Source: Mesostigma viride (lineage: Eukaryota > Streptophyta > Mesostigmatophyceae > Mesostigmatales > Mesostigmataceae). From it: 64,000 nt of DNA. Position 1 is the stretch's first letter, and every line of letters starts with the position of its first letter. Below are positions 1 to 12,500 of this stretch, piece after piece. The position numbers were made by a program, and so were the translations under genes. The DNA lies in contig RPFO01000123.1 of assembly GCA_009746045.1 (NCBI GenBank), forward strand, positions 2,239,005 to 2,303,004, written 5' to 3'. The notes under the pieces are model-generated. The model saw only the letters and a program-made list of their open reading frames with translations. It did not search any database and had not been told where the DNA came from.

Positions 1-700
1 GGAATTGGAAAATGAAATTAGCGCAGATGGCTATGGCGGCGTAAAGGATACGGTAGGCGATAGCCTCGACCATTCGCGACCGGGAAGATACCTCCAGATT
101 CTTCGTAAAAAGGTGCGTCTAACGAGCTCCCTCTTGCCCGCAACCTTTTAGGCTAGCCGCCATGCGGTCCATGTCGGTCACAGGCTGTCTTACGTGGGTA
201 CGTAAGCACCTGCAAACCACATTGTTCTCATGACGGCTAGCCCGGATTGCGGTCGGATTACGGGTTAAGTGCTGTTTGTGGGACGGTACAAGCTATGGTC
301 AGTGCATACCCGGCAGGTGCTGGGTTTCCTGATTATGCAAATACCCCCCTACCGCAGGTGCGGACGACACACTTTAACCCCTGGTTACGGAATTACCATG
401 CACTGGCGGTTTAGTGGAGGAACCACTAGCGCCTTCCCTGGCGATTCGACTTCGCCTAGAAACCCCCCCCTGAGATCTGCCGTCATTGCTAGATACGGCA
501 AGGCAATGAGGCTTTCACCCATGGTCATCACCCATCAGCTCAAATCCGGCACCCCACCAACACCCGACACTGACACTCTTCCTCGCTTGTGGTTTCTCTG
601 CGCTTTTCCATGGTTGCCCCGCCGTGGCGGCGCCGGACGCAACGGACGTGGCTGCCGCGCCAACCGTGACTAGGTAAGACCTGCCTGATACGCCACTAAC
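1..700. other. No recognisable gene; possible 5' leader of LINE-A
   Basis: A 134-codon open frame (269-673) has no recognisable motif and is overlapped by a frame on the other strand. The stretch lies directly upstream of the endonuclease ORF of LINE-A, so it may be its 5' untranslated region or the end of a lost ORF1. I see no zinc knuckle, coiled coil or RNA-binding motif, and no flanking duplication that would define the 5' end of the element. Confidence 0.35.
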
Positions 701-1576
701 ATGAGCCAACTCACCATAGTATCATGGAATGTACGCGGTCTCAATAGCTATGGAGTACGTACTGCTATTGGCATTCCCAATACTACTCGTATCAAGCAAT
801 TATCCCTTCACCTCGCATCATTACTGCAGGGCTACGGCGGCCCAGCCCATGAGATCTGGCTGGGCCTGCAAGAGCATAAAATTCAAGGCCCGGGGGTCAC
901 GGCCAACAAAGCAGTGAGAGCACTAGCTCCTCATAGTGAGAGTCGCTGGGCCTGGGCGCGAGGAACCCAGGGGGGCACAGCTTTGATTCAATACCGTAAA
1001 ACGGCTTCCTCACACCTCACCTGCCACACTTGGTCCCAACCGGTAGATACGGCGGCGGCTCAATGGCAAGGCCGCTGGGTACGACAGCACATCACCTGGG
1101 GTAGCAAGCAGGGGTACCTTCTTTCAATTTACGCCCCAACCGACCCAGCTGAACAACATAATTTTTTCAAAGACATGTTTCAGATGATCCACGCCATTAT
1201 TTCCCACGGCCTGGAGATCATATTGATGGGTGATTTCAATCTAGACATGGCGGCGCACCCTCAATCACGTACAAACCCCTTTCACGAACAGCTACTAGAG
1301 CTTAACCTACACGACCTACTGCGCTCCAGGGACAACGACCACACTTGGCTTGCAACACGCGACGGTCACCGCATCACACGCCGTCTAGACAGAATCTATG
1401 CCACGCACGCTTGGGCGGACCTTGTATGTCATGCTAGGGTAGATCGCTCTATCACTCTTTCGGACCACTACCCTTGTATTATCACCTTAACGCACCACAC
1501 CCCACCGACGCGGGGACCCGGTATCCCCCGCTTCAACCGAGACTTATTGAGGGATCAAACATTCACGGCTCAGTAA
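701..1576 (+). pseudogene. LINE-A endonuclease domain (AP endonuclease-like)
   Basis: This 291-residue frame is the target-nicking endonuclease of a LINE. Visible family motifs are WNVRGL near residue 9, the catalytic glutamate in LQEHK (residue 58), GDFNLD near residue 190, RRLDRIYAT and the terminal SDHYPCI, which supplies the Asp-His pair. All expected catalytic residues are present. The frame then runs into a stop, and the linker to the reverse transcriptase continues in another frame (1474-1938), so this is part of a broken ORF2. The methionine at 701 directly precedes the domain and is a plausible start. Confidence 0.88.
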
Positions 1577-1919
1577 AAGCTTTTTGGCGAGAGTGGGTGG
1601 CCAGCATCCCTCACTATACCGATCATTGTCGATGGATGCAAGCCGGCCTACAACATGTATTGCAACTTTCCAAGAAATACACTGCTGAGCTCAGACAACA
1701 GAAAGGCCATGAATACCGATGTTATGAACGTATTGTCAACCGTCTACAACTTAAGCAAACACTCAATACTTATGACATGGCGAAATTGCAACAAGCCCAG
1801 CTAGCCTTGGACAAACTGCGATACGAAAGACACGCTAACGCCATAGATGCGGAAAACCTTTGGTGGCACACAACGGGGGAAAAAATGAATAAAGAATATT
1901 TTGCACTCCTCCCCCCAAG

Positions 1920-3479
1920 CAACGAACACACACGCTGATAACAGAAATTCACGACGACCAGGGCATCCACACAGACACCCATTCCATACTAAACAGCGGT
2001 CATCAATATTTTACGAAGCTATTCCGAAGTAAACCGCACCCTCAAGCACCTCAAGCTATCCACCAAGTCCTTCAGGCGATACCACGGCGCCTCACCACCA
2101 CGCAGCAGCAAGAACTAGATCAGACACCCACACAAGCTGAGACACAGGCTGCTATGCTCAAAATCAAACTCGGCAGTGCACCCGGCGTGGACGGCATCCC
2201 TGTAGAATTTTGGAGGAAGTTTTGGCCCGACCTTTCTGCCGGCTTTTACAAATGCGTCCTCGAAGTATGGCGCACAGGTATCGTCCCTGGCAACTGGGCA
2301 GAAACCGCACTAATCCTCATATTTAAAAAGGGGTCTAAAACTCAATGGCAAAACTACCGTCCCATACGACTACTCACGGTTGCGTACAAAATCATCAGTA
2401 AAATACTACAACTACGCATTTACACAGTACTCGACGACCTAATCGGTCCGGAACAAGTCGGCTTCCGCGCTAACCTACACATAAACGATAGCATTACCAT
2501 GCTTATGGACATAGTGGAAAAAGCGTGGCGCCACAACATACTCGGCATCATACTATTTTGGGATTTCAAAAAAGCTTTTGACCGCATGTGTTGGGACTAC
2601 CTCGAGAAGACATTGCGCGGTTTCGGATTTGGTGGCACTTTCACGTATGTCACCATCGGTATGATTAAATCGCTCTCATGGACCCTACTCCTAAACGGGC
2701 ACTTCTCACGCACAGGCACTAGCTCTAGGTCACTCCCACAAGGCGACTGCATGTCCCCGCTCCTGTTTCTTCTTGCGCATGCCGGGCTGTTCTTTTTGCA
2801 CGCTCGCGACAACAGGATCAGGGGCTTCCCCATCCAAGGTAAACCGCGAGGTTTGTTCCAAACTGCTTATGTTGATGACACCACTAATGTCTGTACCTCC
2901 ACTACCGATGTGCATGCTATCATGGAGAATATCACGACATACTCTATGGCCTCTCAACAGCGGTGTAACGTGCAAAAGTCCACGGGGCTGCACATCGGGA
3001 GAGGATCCTCCCCCCGCTTATCACTCCCTAATCTGCCTGTGACATGGGTCCAGCCAGACGGTCACCACCTATTACACAACTGCCCTATCGGCTGCACTAT
3101 GGATGGACGTCTTGCTGAACACCCCACCTTTTTGTATGACAACACAACACACAGTGGCAAACTCACAGGCATGCTCCAAGCGGCATCAAGATGGGCAGCG
3201 GTTCCCCGTCTCAGCCTACGGGGCAGGGTCCTCCTCACCAACCAAATGTTATTCTCCAAAGTGCTCTACTACTGCCAAGGTCACCCACCTAACGAGTACA
3301 CCACCAAGATCATCCAACGAATCGGCAGCAATTTTGTTTGGAAACAGCAGGGTATCATAACACACACGGTGCCGGGATGGATCGATCGGGACATGTCCTA
3401 TATGCCATGGGTTCAAGGAGGCTTGGGCTTACATAATATGGAGTGGCGTTTATGGTCAGTGTACACCAAACAGATCTAA
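1920..3479 (+). pseudogene. LINE-A reverse transcriptase domain
   Basis: The frame opens upstream of the first methionine (2154) with a LINE-typical linker. It then shows the reverse transcriptase blocks in order: GSAPGVDGIPVEFW, the NYRPI motif, QVGFR, motif A WDFKKAFDR near 2565-2590, LPQGDCMSPLLF, and motif C YVDD near 2868 with both catalytic aspartates. The enzyme copies element RNA into DNA at a nicked target. The frame stops at 3479, and homologous-looking sequence continues in other frames, so translation of the C-terminal part is lost. Confidence 0.9.
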
Positions 3480-4050
3480 CCGCTTTCATAGGCGTAAACG
3501 CACACCCTGGTTGTATGTTGGCACAAGAAGCTTTCGCCACAACCTATACCCACACAATGGTACATCATGGCACTTGGGGGCAGCAATACTTACATGTGCG
3601 CTCACTTCGTACAAAGGCTTATCATGGTACTGGGCACGTATGTGGAAAGGTTATAAGAACCTAAAACCGGACAGAATTGCTCACCCTACCACGGGAAGAG
3701 GTGGCACGCCAACCATTATATTTCAATGATTTGCTGCGCGATAGTGAGCATAATGTGTTTGGTGTTTTAAGCGGCCGCAACCCATATGAGGGCTTTTTGA
3801 CGGCCACCCGCCGGTTACGCGAATCATCGATTTATACGCGGCTGACGGTGACCGATATCGCCTTCTGACATACACGGAAATCAGCGCGTGGATCGCAAAC
3901 ATGCCCAGCCGACCAGCTTGGGACAACCTTCTACAAGCAATTCCCGCAGGATGGCATACCCTCATGACAACCCCGCGCAAACCCCTACAATCGGGGAATG
4001 GGTGAGCTATTACCCGGATCGCGACACGTCCATACATAAGGGCTGCATCG

Positions 4051-4974
4051 TTGCGGTCGCGTCGACGGCGTTACCATACAATTGCTCCAGGAGACACCAG
4101 ACGGTCAAGGACTTCTCGGCAAATTGATTACATCGTACGCCTACATTCCAGCATTCAATGTCACCGCATTCGAGTGGTCCCGTGGTCACTGTCACAGGCG
4201 TGCATGTTACCCCTGGACCCCACCACAGTGATACGCGACACCACATGGCTACATGTTGGCAAGGGGCGACTGGACACGCTTGCTCTAGACCCGCTAGAAT
4301 TTGGGTGGGTCCTCACATCTGGCGGCACCCCAACGACGAAGTGCCTTTTCGAGTACACGGCAGACTGGGGATACCGGCTACTTCTACATAAAAATCATAG
4401 GATGCACCCGGGTCGCCTGCGCTGGCACCCCGAGTGGCCGGGCTACACCTGGATCAAGAACATTACCTTGGCAGTTGATCACCCATTGGTTGACAAGCGG
4501 GCCACCGACGTCCAGCACCTGCTTATGCATCGGGCCATCGGGGTCAATTCCCAACTGCACCACCGGTACTCCCACGCGGCGGCGTGCTTATGCAACTTTC
4601 CAGATGAAACAATTGAGCACAGATTTCTGGACTGCCAACTCGCAGGGGTTTGGCAATGGCTGCTGGGTATATGGGCCAAGTGGATGGCTATTACAGCTCC
4701 CCCCACCACCGTCACACTATCTACGGTTATTTTCGGCATCACGGGATTACGGGACGCGAGCCCCACAGCCAACCAGATGGCATGGATATGGCTACGCACG
4801 ACGATGCTTCACACCATATGGCAAGTTCGCAACGAGACCGTATTCACGTTACGTGCCGCGTACACGAGAGGCCGGTGCCGTGGTCCGCCGGTTTATCTCC
4901 TCTTGGAACCTGGCTATGCGTCGTTACTGGCTCCTGGCGACGGAACAACACAAAGTATGGGACCCGGGCCCTAA
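4051..4974 (+). pseudogene. LINE-A C-terminal region with zf-RVT finger
   Basis: The 307-codon frame contains CLCNFPDETIEHRFLDC followed by a Trp-rich segment. This is the C-x2-C-x7-H-x4-C pattern of the zinc finger found at the end of many plant and algal L1-type reverse transcriptases. It is out of frame with the reverse transcriptase upstream. Overlapping long frames at 4301-5251 and 4158-4391 are shadows. The coding signal fades before the adenine run at 5065. Confidence 0.75.
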
Positions 4975-5270
4975 CAATGACACCCCCAGCCCACTGGAAG
5001 TCTTCCATGCACTCATGGGCATGAACCAGGTCTTTACACTTATGCCGGATGACGATATAGTCTCAAAAAAAAAAAATTGCCAAGTCCGTCAAAACAATGG
5101 CCAAGTCCGCAAGAGCAACGGGACTTCGATCGCATCTACAGTACACTGGCTACCTTGGTCGCAGGGTGCGGGCACCCCAATTGAGGCACAACTAGGCATT
5201 TCAGGCTATTTTTGGCATACCTGGGTCACCTTAACTGTTATATGGAAATAAACTAACACCCATTTCACCG

Positions 5271-6578
5271 GAAAAACATAACAAAAAACGTGGATCTGGG
5301 CATCTGGCAGCAGCGCTATTATACTGGACGCAAATATTTTTTGCTGGTGATTGAAATCAGAATATTTTGCTAGTGATTGTCCGGTCGACAGCGTGTAATC
5401 GGCTGGGTGGCTATGAAGCCTTGAAAACCGAGAAAGTTGAGCACGTTTCTCAAGATGCTGAAAGCAACCAAACTACAATTAGGCCAATGACTGCCCTTGT
5501 CATCGATCCAGCGCAACCTTCGTAGAGCTCTGTCGATCTGTGAGAACATTCGCCTGGTTGGATACTGGCGGAGCTCCGTGATGAACTGTTGTAGAGCTAT
5601 CATGGCGTTTGCATGTTCGAAGCGGGAAAATGACCACGCATGTAAATAGGAACGATTTCCCCATCAGGCTGTCGTGGCGCTCGGGTATGTTGAAACTTGG
5701 GATCGCAGTTCATAGTTGTCAGGCGTACTTCTGTGTTAGAGAAGCGAGTTGGTCAGGACAGTCAACAGGCATTTGATTGCAAATCCTTGCTCATCTTGGG
5801 CCCAAAATGTACACGAAGAAACAACAGTTCAGCTAGGCATTCCAGCAAGAATGACGCACGATATGTCAAGGATCGCATGAGCTACCTGCGCTTCCCCCAG
5901 GTATGGATTCTGGAAAAGGGGGGAAGACGCGACTTTCCATCGACTCGCAATTACCAAATGAGAACTCATTCGGCTTGCAGTCAGACAGCTCAGGCGTTAC
6001 CGTCACTGCAGTCCTCGCGGCTGGCCGCCTTTTGAGGCCGCTGCGCTCGTCGGTTGCTTCGAGGCGCCGTCGAGCATCCAACTTGACCGACTCCCTCTCC
6101 TTTCAAGCGGTCAATGAGCTTATTGCCAAGGATGATGTTACAGCAAGAAGGTAGGCATCGCCCGTGGTCCCCAACACCGACGAGGTATCCCGCCTTATCA
6201 CTGCCTGCATGGTGCCGCAAAAATCACCGTGTCCAACCCGTTGCCTACCATGTTACCCGTCGACGTTAATCACAGACGCGGCTGGGATTAAAGCCCGTCA
6301 CGTCACGTCACCTTCATGCTCACGGCCATTACCTATATGCTGCCACTCGTGGCACCTGCGCCTCTGTAGATCACATCTCTTTCGATTCTCATATAATATT
6401 TCTCTTACCATCTCCCTCACCCTCGCTCCCTCACCCTCGCTCCCTCATCCTCTCTCCCTCACATTGTCTCGCTCACCCTCTCTCCCTCCCATTGTCTCCC
6501 TCACCCTCTCTCCCTCACCCTCTCTCCCTCACCCTCTCTCCTTTACATTGCCTCTAACGCATCCACTCGCCTACGGAC
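5271..6578. other. Intergenic; pyrimidine-rich leader of the downstream gene
   Basis: No open frame here has recognisable content. From about 6395 to 6560 the plus strand is a run of CCCTCTCTCCCTCA-like repeats with no AG dinucleotide up to the ATG at 6579. It could be the 5' leader of the gene that starts there, or a polypyrimidine tract for an acceptor at 6615-6616. Confidence 0.5.
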
Positions 6579-9500
6579 ATGTTCACTATTTCGCGGCACC
6601 TGGGCGCATGCGCCAGGTACCTGGAGGAGCGGAAGGCAATCAGCTTCCAGACGAAGGAGTACCAGGAGCACCCTGACATGGGGTGGATGCCGTCATTGGA
6701 CTTCTACAAGTACCTGGTGGGTCCAACGCCGCCCGCCGGCTGTCTATTATGATGGGAAGTGCTTCATCCGTGGGCAGTGCTTCATCCGTGGGCAGTGCTT
6801 CATCCATCGTCCGTGGGCAGTGCTTCATCCATCGTCCGTGAGCAGTGCTTCATCCATCGTCCGTGGGCAGTGCTTCATCCATCGTCCGTGGGCAGTGCTT
6901 CATCCATCGTCCGTGGGCAGTCATCCAGGCCAGACCCCCCTATTCCGCCCTTTTCACTGTATTGCATTTGTGCTGCGTGTCACTGCTCATGCATTGTGTG
7001 GCCAGGGCTCTCAGTCGCAATCTGAGTGATTTGACCGCGTGTGAGTGGACTGTACTTTGTACATGACGCTATTGGCGAGAAACTGGACTATGCAAGGAAA
7101 CTGGGCCTCGTAGATCAACCCCAAAATTAAATTTGACTAGTGCAATCGACAGATCTCTCAAAGGGAATTCCAAATCTGCCCTCGGGTAGTCGAAGGTCGG
7201 TTTCGGCCCTGGTGATAGTCTTGTTATGAGACTGGCAAAAATGGCTCTTACGTCATTCTCTTACGCCAAGTAAGCCAAAGTCAAGAATGGCAAGTAGGAG
7301 GTGGGGGGGTCTGATCTCAAGTTTAAGTAGCGCAATCGATAGATCTCGGCGAGGGCAGTCAGGATCTGCCATTACAATGCCAAACCACGGTCCAAAAATG
7401 GAACATAGGGGTAAAAATTGTCGGAATCTTATACATTTTGGGCCAAAAATTAATTAATTCGCCAAAATGTACATTTCTGCTACGGTAGTTCAGTTTCTCG
7501 CCAATAGCGTCACGTGTTGTGTGTGATGTGTGAACGGTGGGGAGGGAGGGGAGGGAGGGGAGGGAGGGGAGGAATGGAGGGAGGGAGGGAGGGAGGAGGG
7601 AGGGAGGGAGGGAGGGAGGGAGGGAGGGAGGGAGGGAGGGAGGGAGGGAGGGAGGGAGGGAGGGAGGGAGGGAGGGAGGGAGGGAGGGAGGGAGGGAGGG
7701 AGGGAGGGAGGGAGGGAGGGAGGGAGGGAGGGAGGGAGGGAGGGAGGGAGGGAGGGAGGGAGGGAGGGAGGGAGGGAGGGGAGGGAGGGAGGGAGGGAGG
7801 GAGGGGAGGGAGGGGAGGGAGGGGAGGAATGGAGGGAGGGAGGGAGGGAGGGAGGGAGGGAGGGAGGGAGGGAGGGAGGGAGGGAGGGAGGGAGGGAGGG
7901 AGGAGGGAGGGAGGGAGGGAGGGAGGGAGGGAGGGAGGGAGGGAGGGAGGGAGGGAGGGAGGGAGGGAGGGAGGGAGGGAGGGAGGGAGGGAGGGAGGGA
8001 GGGAGGGAGGGAGGGAGGGAGGGAGGGAGGGAGGGAGGTTAAAGGGCTTAGGGGAATGGCCATATTTGTGCCGTAGCCTGGTGTTCCAGTAACGATGCAT
8101 ACATGGCCGCATTGTTTCCTGCACACAGCGCCACACTAAGTGCCCCTATGCCTGACCACCCACCCATCCCATACCCGCTAATCAACCTGTAATCATGCCA
8201 AGCATCCACCTGCCATATGTCCACATGCATCCACGCCCATGCATCCACCTGCGGTCCATGCACCGACCATGCATCCGCCCACCACCCGTCCACCCACCCG
8301 GACGCACAGGCCGTCAACCCGATGGAGGAGGCAGAGAACGAGGTGGGGGTCAGTGGCACGGCCAAGGACGGGACCCCAAGTTGCGTGCCACCGCCGTCAC
8401 CACACCTGCAGCTGCGCATGCCCACGACAGTCATCATCAACGGTTTCGATGTGAGTAGAGAGGATGCATGGGTGGCCAGGTTGTGTCATCATGAACGGTT
8501 TCGATGTTAGTAGAGAGGATGCATGGGTGGCAAGGATTTGTCACTGTTGGCGGCTCGGGTATGAGTAGAACGGATGCATGGGTTGGCAAGGATTTGTCAC
8601 TGTTGGCGGCTCGGGTATGAGTAGAACGGATGCATGGGTTGGCAAGGATTTGTCACTGTTGGCGGCTCGGGTATGAGTAGAACGGATGCATGGGTTGGCA
8701 AGGATTTGTCACTGTTGGCGGCTCGGGTATGAGTAGAACGGATGCATGGGTTGGCAAGGATTTGTCACTGTTGGCGGCTCGGGTATGAGTAGAACGGATG
8801 CATGGGTTGGCAAGGCGTGTTATCAATCACGATTCTCATGGGATTGGGAAGCATGCGTCTTCGATGGCTCCCGATCGGGGATGGATGTACCTTCATAGGG
8901 GCGGATGCGTGACGAATGACAGCGTAAACGCGCATGCGACGGATGTCTATTGTACAAGATGGCCTGATAGCTGGTTGTGACATGCCCCTGCGTGCCGCTG
9001 GAATACAACCTCCCAGCATGCGTGCCTCCAATACAGGCTTCGGTATAGCCCCCCTGTACATGCCCTCATACATAGTCATACATAGGCCTCCGTTATCATG
9101 ACCGTGGTAGGCCCTTATCATACTCATGTGGATACATAGGCCACTCATGTCTGCCAGCACATCAAAAACATTGTCAAGCACATCCACGAAGATCTCGCTG
9201 CCATCCTGTGTGAGCATGGGCTGGAGAGAAGGTTGCGTGCGAAAGCTCTTGTGGGCAGGTGTAGTAGTTGCATGCCAAGGCTCTAGTGAGCATGCAGCTG
9301 GCTGCAGCCGCTTGTGTGTCAGGACGCGTGCTGGCCTTGTTGTAGTAGTATATACAATCATACTGTCATCAAATGTGTGGATGTGTCCCTGCTTGTGCAA
9401 TGATCATTTACCATCAGGCCTTCTTTCGTGGCTGCAACTGCCCCTGCAACTGGCTTGCCTTGTGTCGCCCTTGAGGCGTCCTAGTGCTTCTGGGCCGCAG

Positions 9501-12500
9501 CAAGTTGCGTGGTTGTTGCGTGGTTGTTGCGTGGTTGTTGCGTGGTTGTTGCGTGGTTGTTGCGTGGTTGTTGCGTGGTTGTTGCGTGGTTGTTGCGTGG
9601 TTGTTGCGTGGTTGTTGCGTGGTTTCTTGGCCACAGGCAGTGCTGAGTCCTGTGTTTCCAAATGACATACACTGGCACAGTTGCTTTGCTGCACGGCTTT
9701 GCTGACTGGGTGCTGCGACTGCCTGTGGCTTGTGCCCTCCCCCACTCGGACGCCCCATTCTGTTGGCGTGCCGCCCTGCAGGTCCAGTGCTACTACACGA
9801 GCGAGGAGGGCTATCTGATGCGCAAGGACGACATGCCCACCGTCGCAATGTGCGAGCGGATCGTGCCTCGGTGGGTCAGTGATTCGATTAAGGTTTTCGT
9901 TACCAGTGGCGCTAGGCCACTTGTGGCGTTTCGAACTATGAAAACTTCAGTTTACTCGGCCAATGTGTGGCTTTAAGCCAATTAAAATTGGGCTTGGCAC
10001 GGCCACGTGTGGCGGGCTGGCTTTTTGGTGCGGCAAATGACCCTGCCGGCAGCGGGGTCAGCGCGGCGCGGCGCCGTACTGGCTGTACACAAGAGGATTT
10101 TCCTACTTGGTAAATTAACAACAACGATTACTAGTGCCGAAAGTCGAAACACATTAGGCTGGGTTTATACGAACTTTTATTAAAAAGGTACGGGCATAAA
10201 TTTACACGTGGACGGCTCCATCTAGCCAATTTTTCATCTTGCGGTGCTCCTCGAGGCAAGCCATCACGGCGGGGATCGATGCGGCCGTAGCAAGATCGGA
10301 TCGCGTAACGCCAACGTAACTCCCATAACCGCCCGAGAATCTGGCCGTGGAACCGCTGTGTACGAACTGGGTACGGCAGTACCTAGTTCACGTTAAAATG
10401 GGTCCGATTTTTAATAAAACGGCGTGACGGGGTGTGCACCTCCGGAGGGGTCTGTTAAAAATTACCGACCTAGTCGGTAATAGCCCTAGTAGATACCATA
10501 CCGACCTAGTAGATAAATAAACCTAGTCAATGCAGTATGGCTGGCGAGTGACTTATTAATAGCTGAGGCGCCAGGCCGGCGGCCGCCAGCCAGCTGAAGC
10601 CTGAAAAGTGAAAATGCACACAAGCTGCAGTCTGCACAGTGCACTCTGGTCTCTGGCAGCGGGCCACTTGCCACTTGGCACTTGGCCGGGCTCTTGGCCA
10701 TGCACTATGCAGTCAGTATGTCAGCCAGTCATAGTAGTACTCATAGTAGTAGTCTAGTACTAGGGAGGCTTGTGGCGGAACGCCGGCCGGAAGACCGGCT
10801 GACACCGCCAATTGTGGCGTAACCTGTACTAGAGTGAACTTCAGGCACGGCCACCCTGTGGCGAAACGAAACTACAAAGTAGAACAGCACGGCCAAATTG
10901 TGGCTTCTTGGGAGCCCTGTCAAAGTGGGTGGCACCGCCACATTTTGCCAACAAAAGTGCCACACCGCCACATTTGGCGGCATATCGCCACTAATCGAAA
11001 CACTGTGGTGGGTGCACACCTGTTTGTAGCATGCGGGGCGCGGGCACATGCATGGTATGCTAGCGAGAAGTGTCCTAGTGGAATGGATGCCCCGGCCATG
11101 TAGCGCTCTGGTGTGCGCCTACCGATGGCCAGGCCGTCACACTGGGATTCTCAGGCAGGAGTGCCCGGGTGGTTGCTGAGCAAGTGTCACGCATCAGTGC
11201 TTGCTACAAAGTGCACAGGCACTGGCAACAGCACAGGCGCGCTGTGCCTATTCCTCCCTTTACGTCATGATGCCCAATTAGGACTATCAGGGTGTCTCAT
11301 GGCTGGCTTGTTATTGTTATTTCTTTCCCGCATGGCTCCAGCATAGCTGGTTTGTTATTCTTGTCTCTGTCCCTCATGGCTCCGGCATAGCTGCCTTGTT
11401 ATTCTTATCTCTTGCCCGCATGGCTCCAGCCCCTGTTTTGCCCCCCTTGTGACGTGGGCAGCTGTGGGCCGCATGACGTTCGCGGCGTGGCAGCGCATGC
11501 TCTGCCTTGTTGGTTCTTACAGTGCATGCACTGGCTGGCTTCATTGTGGGTGCTGCAGGGGCATGGGACTGGGAGCCGACGGCACGCCCGTGGCCATCCT
11601 GAAGTACCAAAAGGTGAGTGCTAACCTCTGCCATGCACAACCAGCAGTACATGGCATGGCGACAAGCACAGCATGGGGGTTTGCCGGTTTCTGTTGCTTG
11701 TCTAACTTGTGCAGTAATGAATGCGCGCCAACCAGGTGGTACGTAGGGCGACATTTCTGGACACAAACCATTATTGCCTGGTCCTCTTGCACTAGCTTGT
11801 AATCGACTCAAACTTGCAACACACTTTGGAAGTCGATATGCTAAACAGTCGCGCCAGTTTGCTGTAGCTGTAGGGCTTTGACAGGCGCTCCCCGATCATC
11901 TATGCAGTGTGTTTTTGCCAACCACATCGCTCTAGTTTAACCCTTTGCTGGCGTGGTTGGTGCTATGCTGTTTAGGATGTACGTTGTAGGGTCAAGTTAA
12001 GGGTACAGGGTCCATGAATGCCAGCACACAATAACGCTTGCTGCGATGGCCTGTCTGCAGACACGTGCACGCCAGCCTCGATTCTCTGCCACTCCCATCT
12101 TCTGCCACTCCCATTTCCTGCCGCCCCTCTTGTCCGCTGCCCCCAGTGTGTACTGCCCCTACTGCCTGCCCTGTGCCCCATATCTAGGGAGCAACAACCG
12201 GGATTAGGTGTGGTGCGGGAGCCAATTATCCTCCCTTTCTCCGGCTATTTTCCTGCCCCTCCCCCGGCTTGTCCCCCTCCCAGGGCCGCGGCAAGCACCA
12301 CCTGAACCTGATCCAGCACCACGACCTGCAGCGCCAGCTGGAGACGGCGCGCCACACGCAGAGCCTGTGCGGTGTGCAGCAGTACATCGACTGCCAAGGG
12401 ACCAAGGTAGGCAGCAGCATCGATCATGTCTGCCTTCCCCCCCACTCAATACCCCTCTTCTTCCATGAGCCCACCGATCAGCATGCGCGCGCTGCCCACC

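Larger units (their letters stand above)
701..5270 (+). mobile_element. LINE-A: near full-length, inactivated L1-like non-LTR retrotransposon
   Basis: Three parts lie in the order expected for an L1-type ORF2: an AP-type endonuclease (701-1576), a reverse transcriptase (about 1920-3479) and a C-terminal zf-RVT finger (4051-4974). The reading frame shifts near 1560, near 1925, at 3479 and several times before 4051, so the copy cannot make one polyprotein. A run of adenines at 5065-5077 lies near the 3' end, but the exact end and a target-site duplication could not be fixed. Its encoded domains differ from the two other LINE families in this window. Confidence 0.85.

Noticed and set aside
269-673. 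134-codon ORF before LINE-A
   Set aside because: No motif, overlapping frame on the other strand, composition like the non-coding flank.
7359-8136. Long Pro/Ser/Leu and Gly/Arg/Glu ORFs
   Set aside because: Products of the (GGGA)n tract in both strands.
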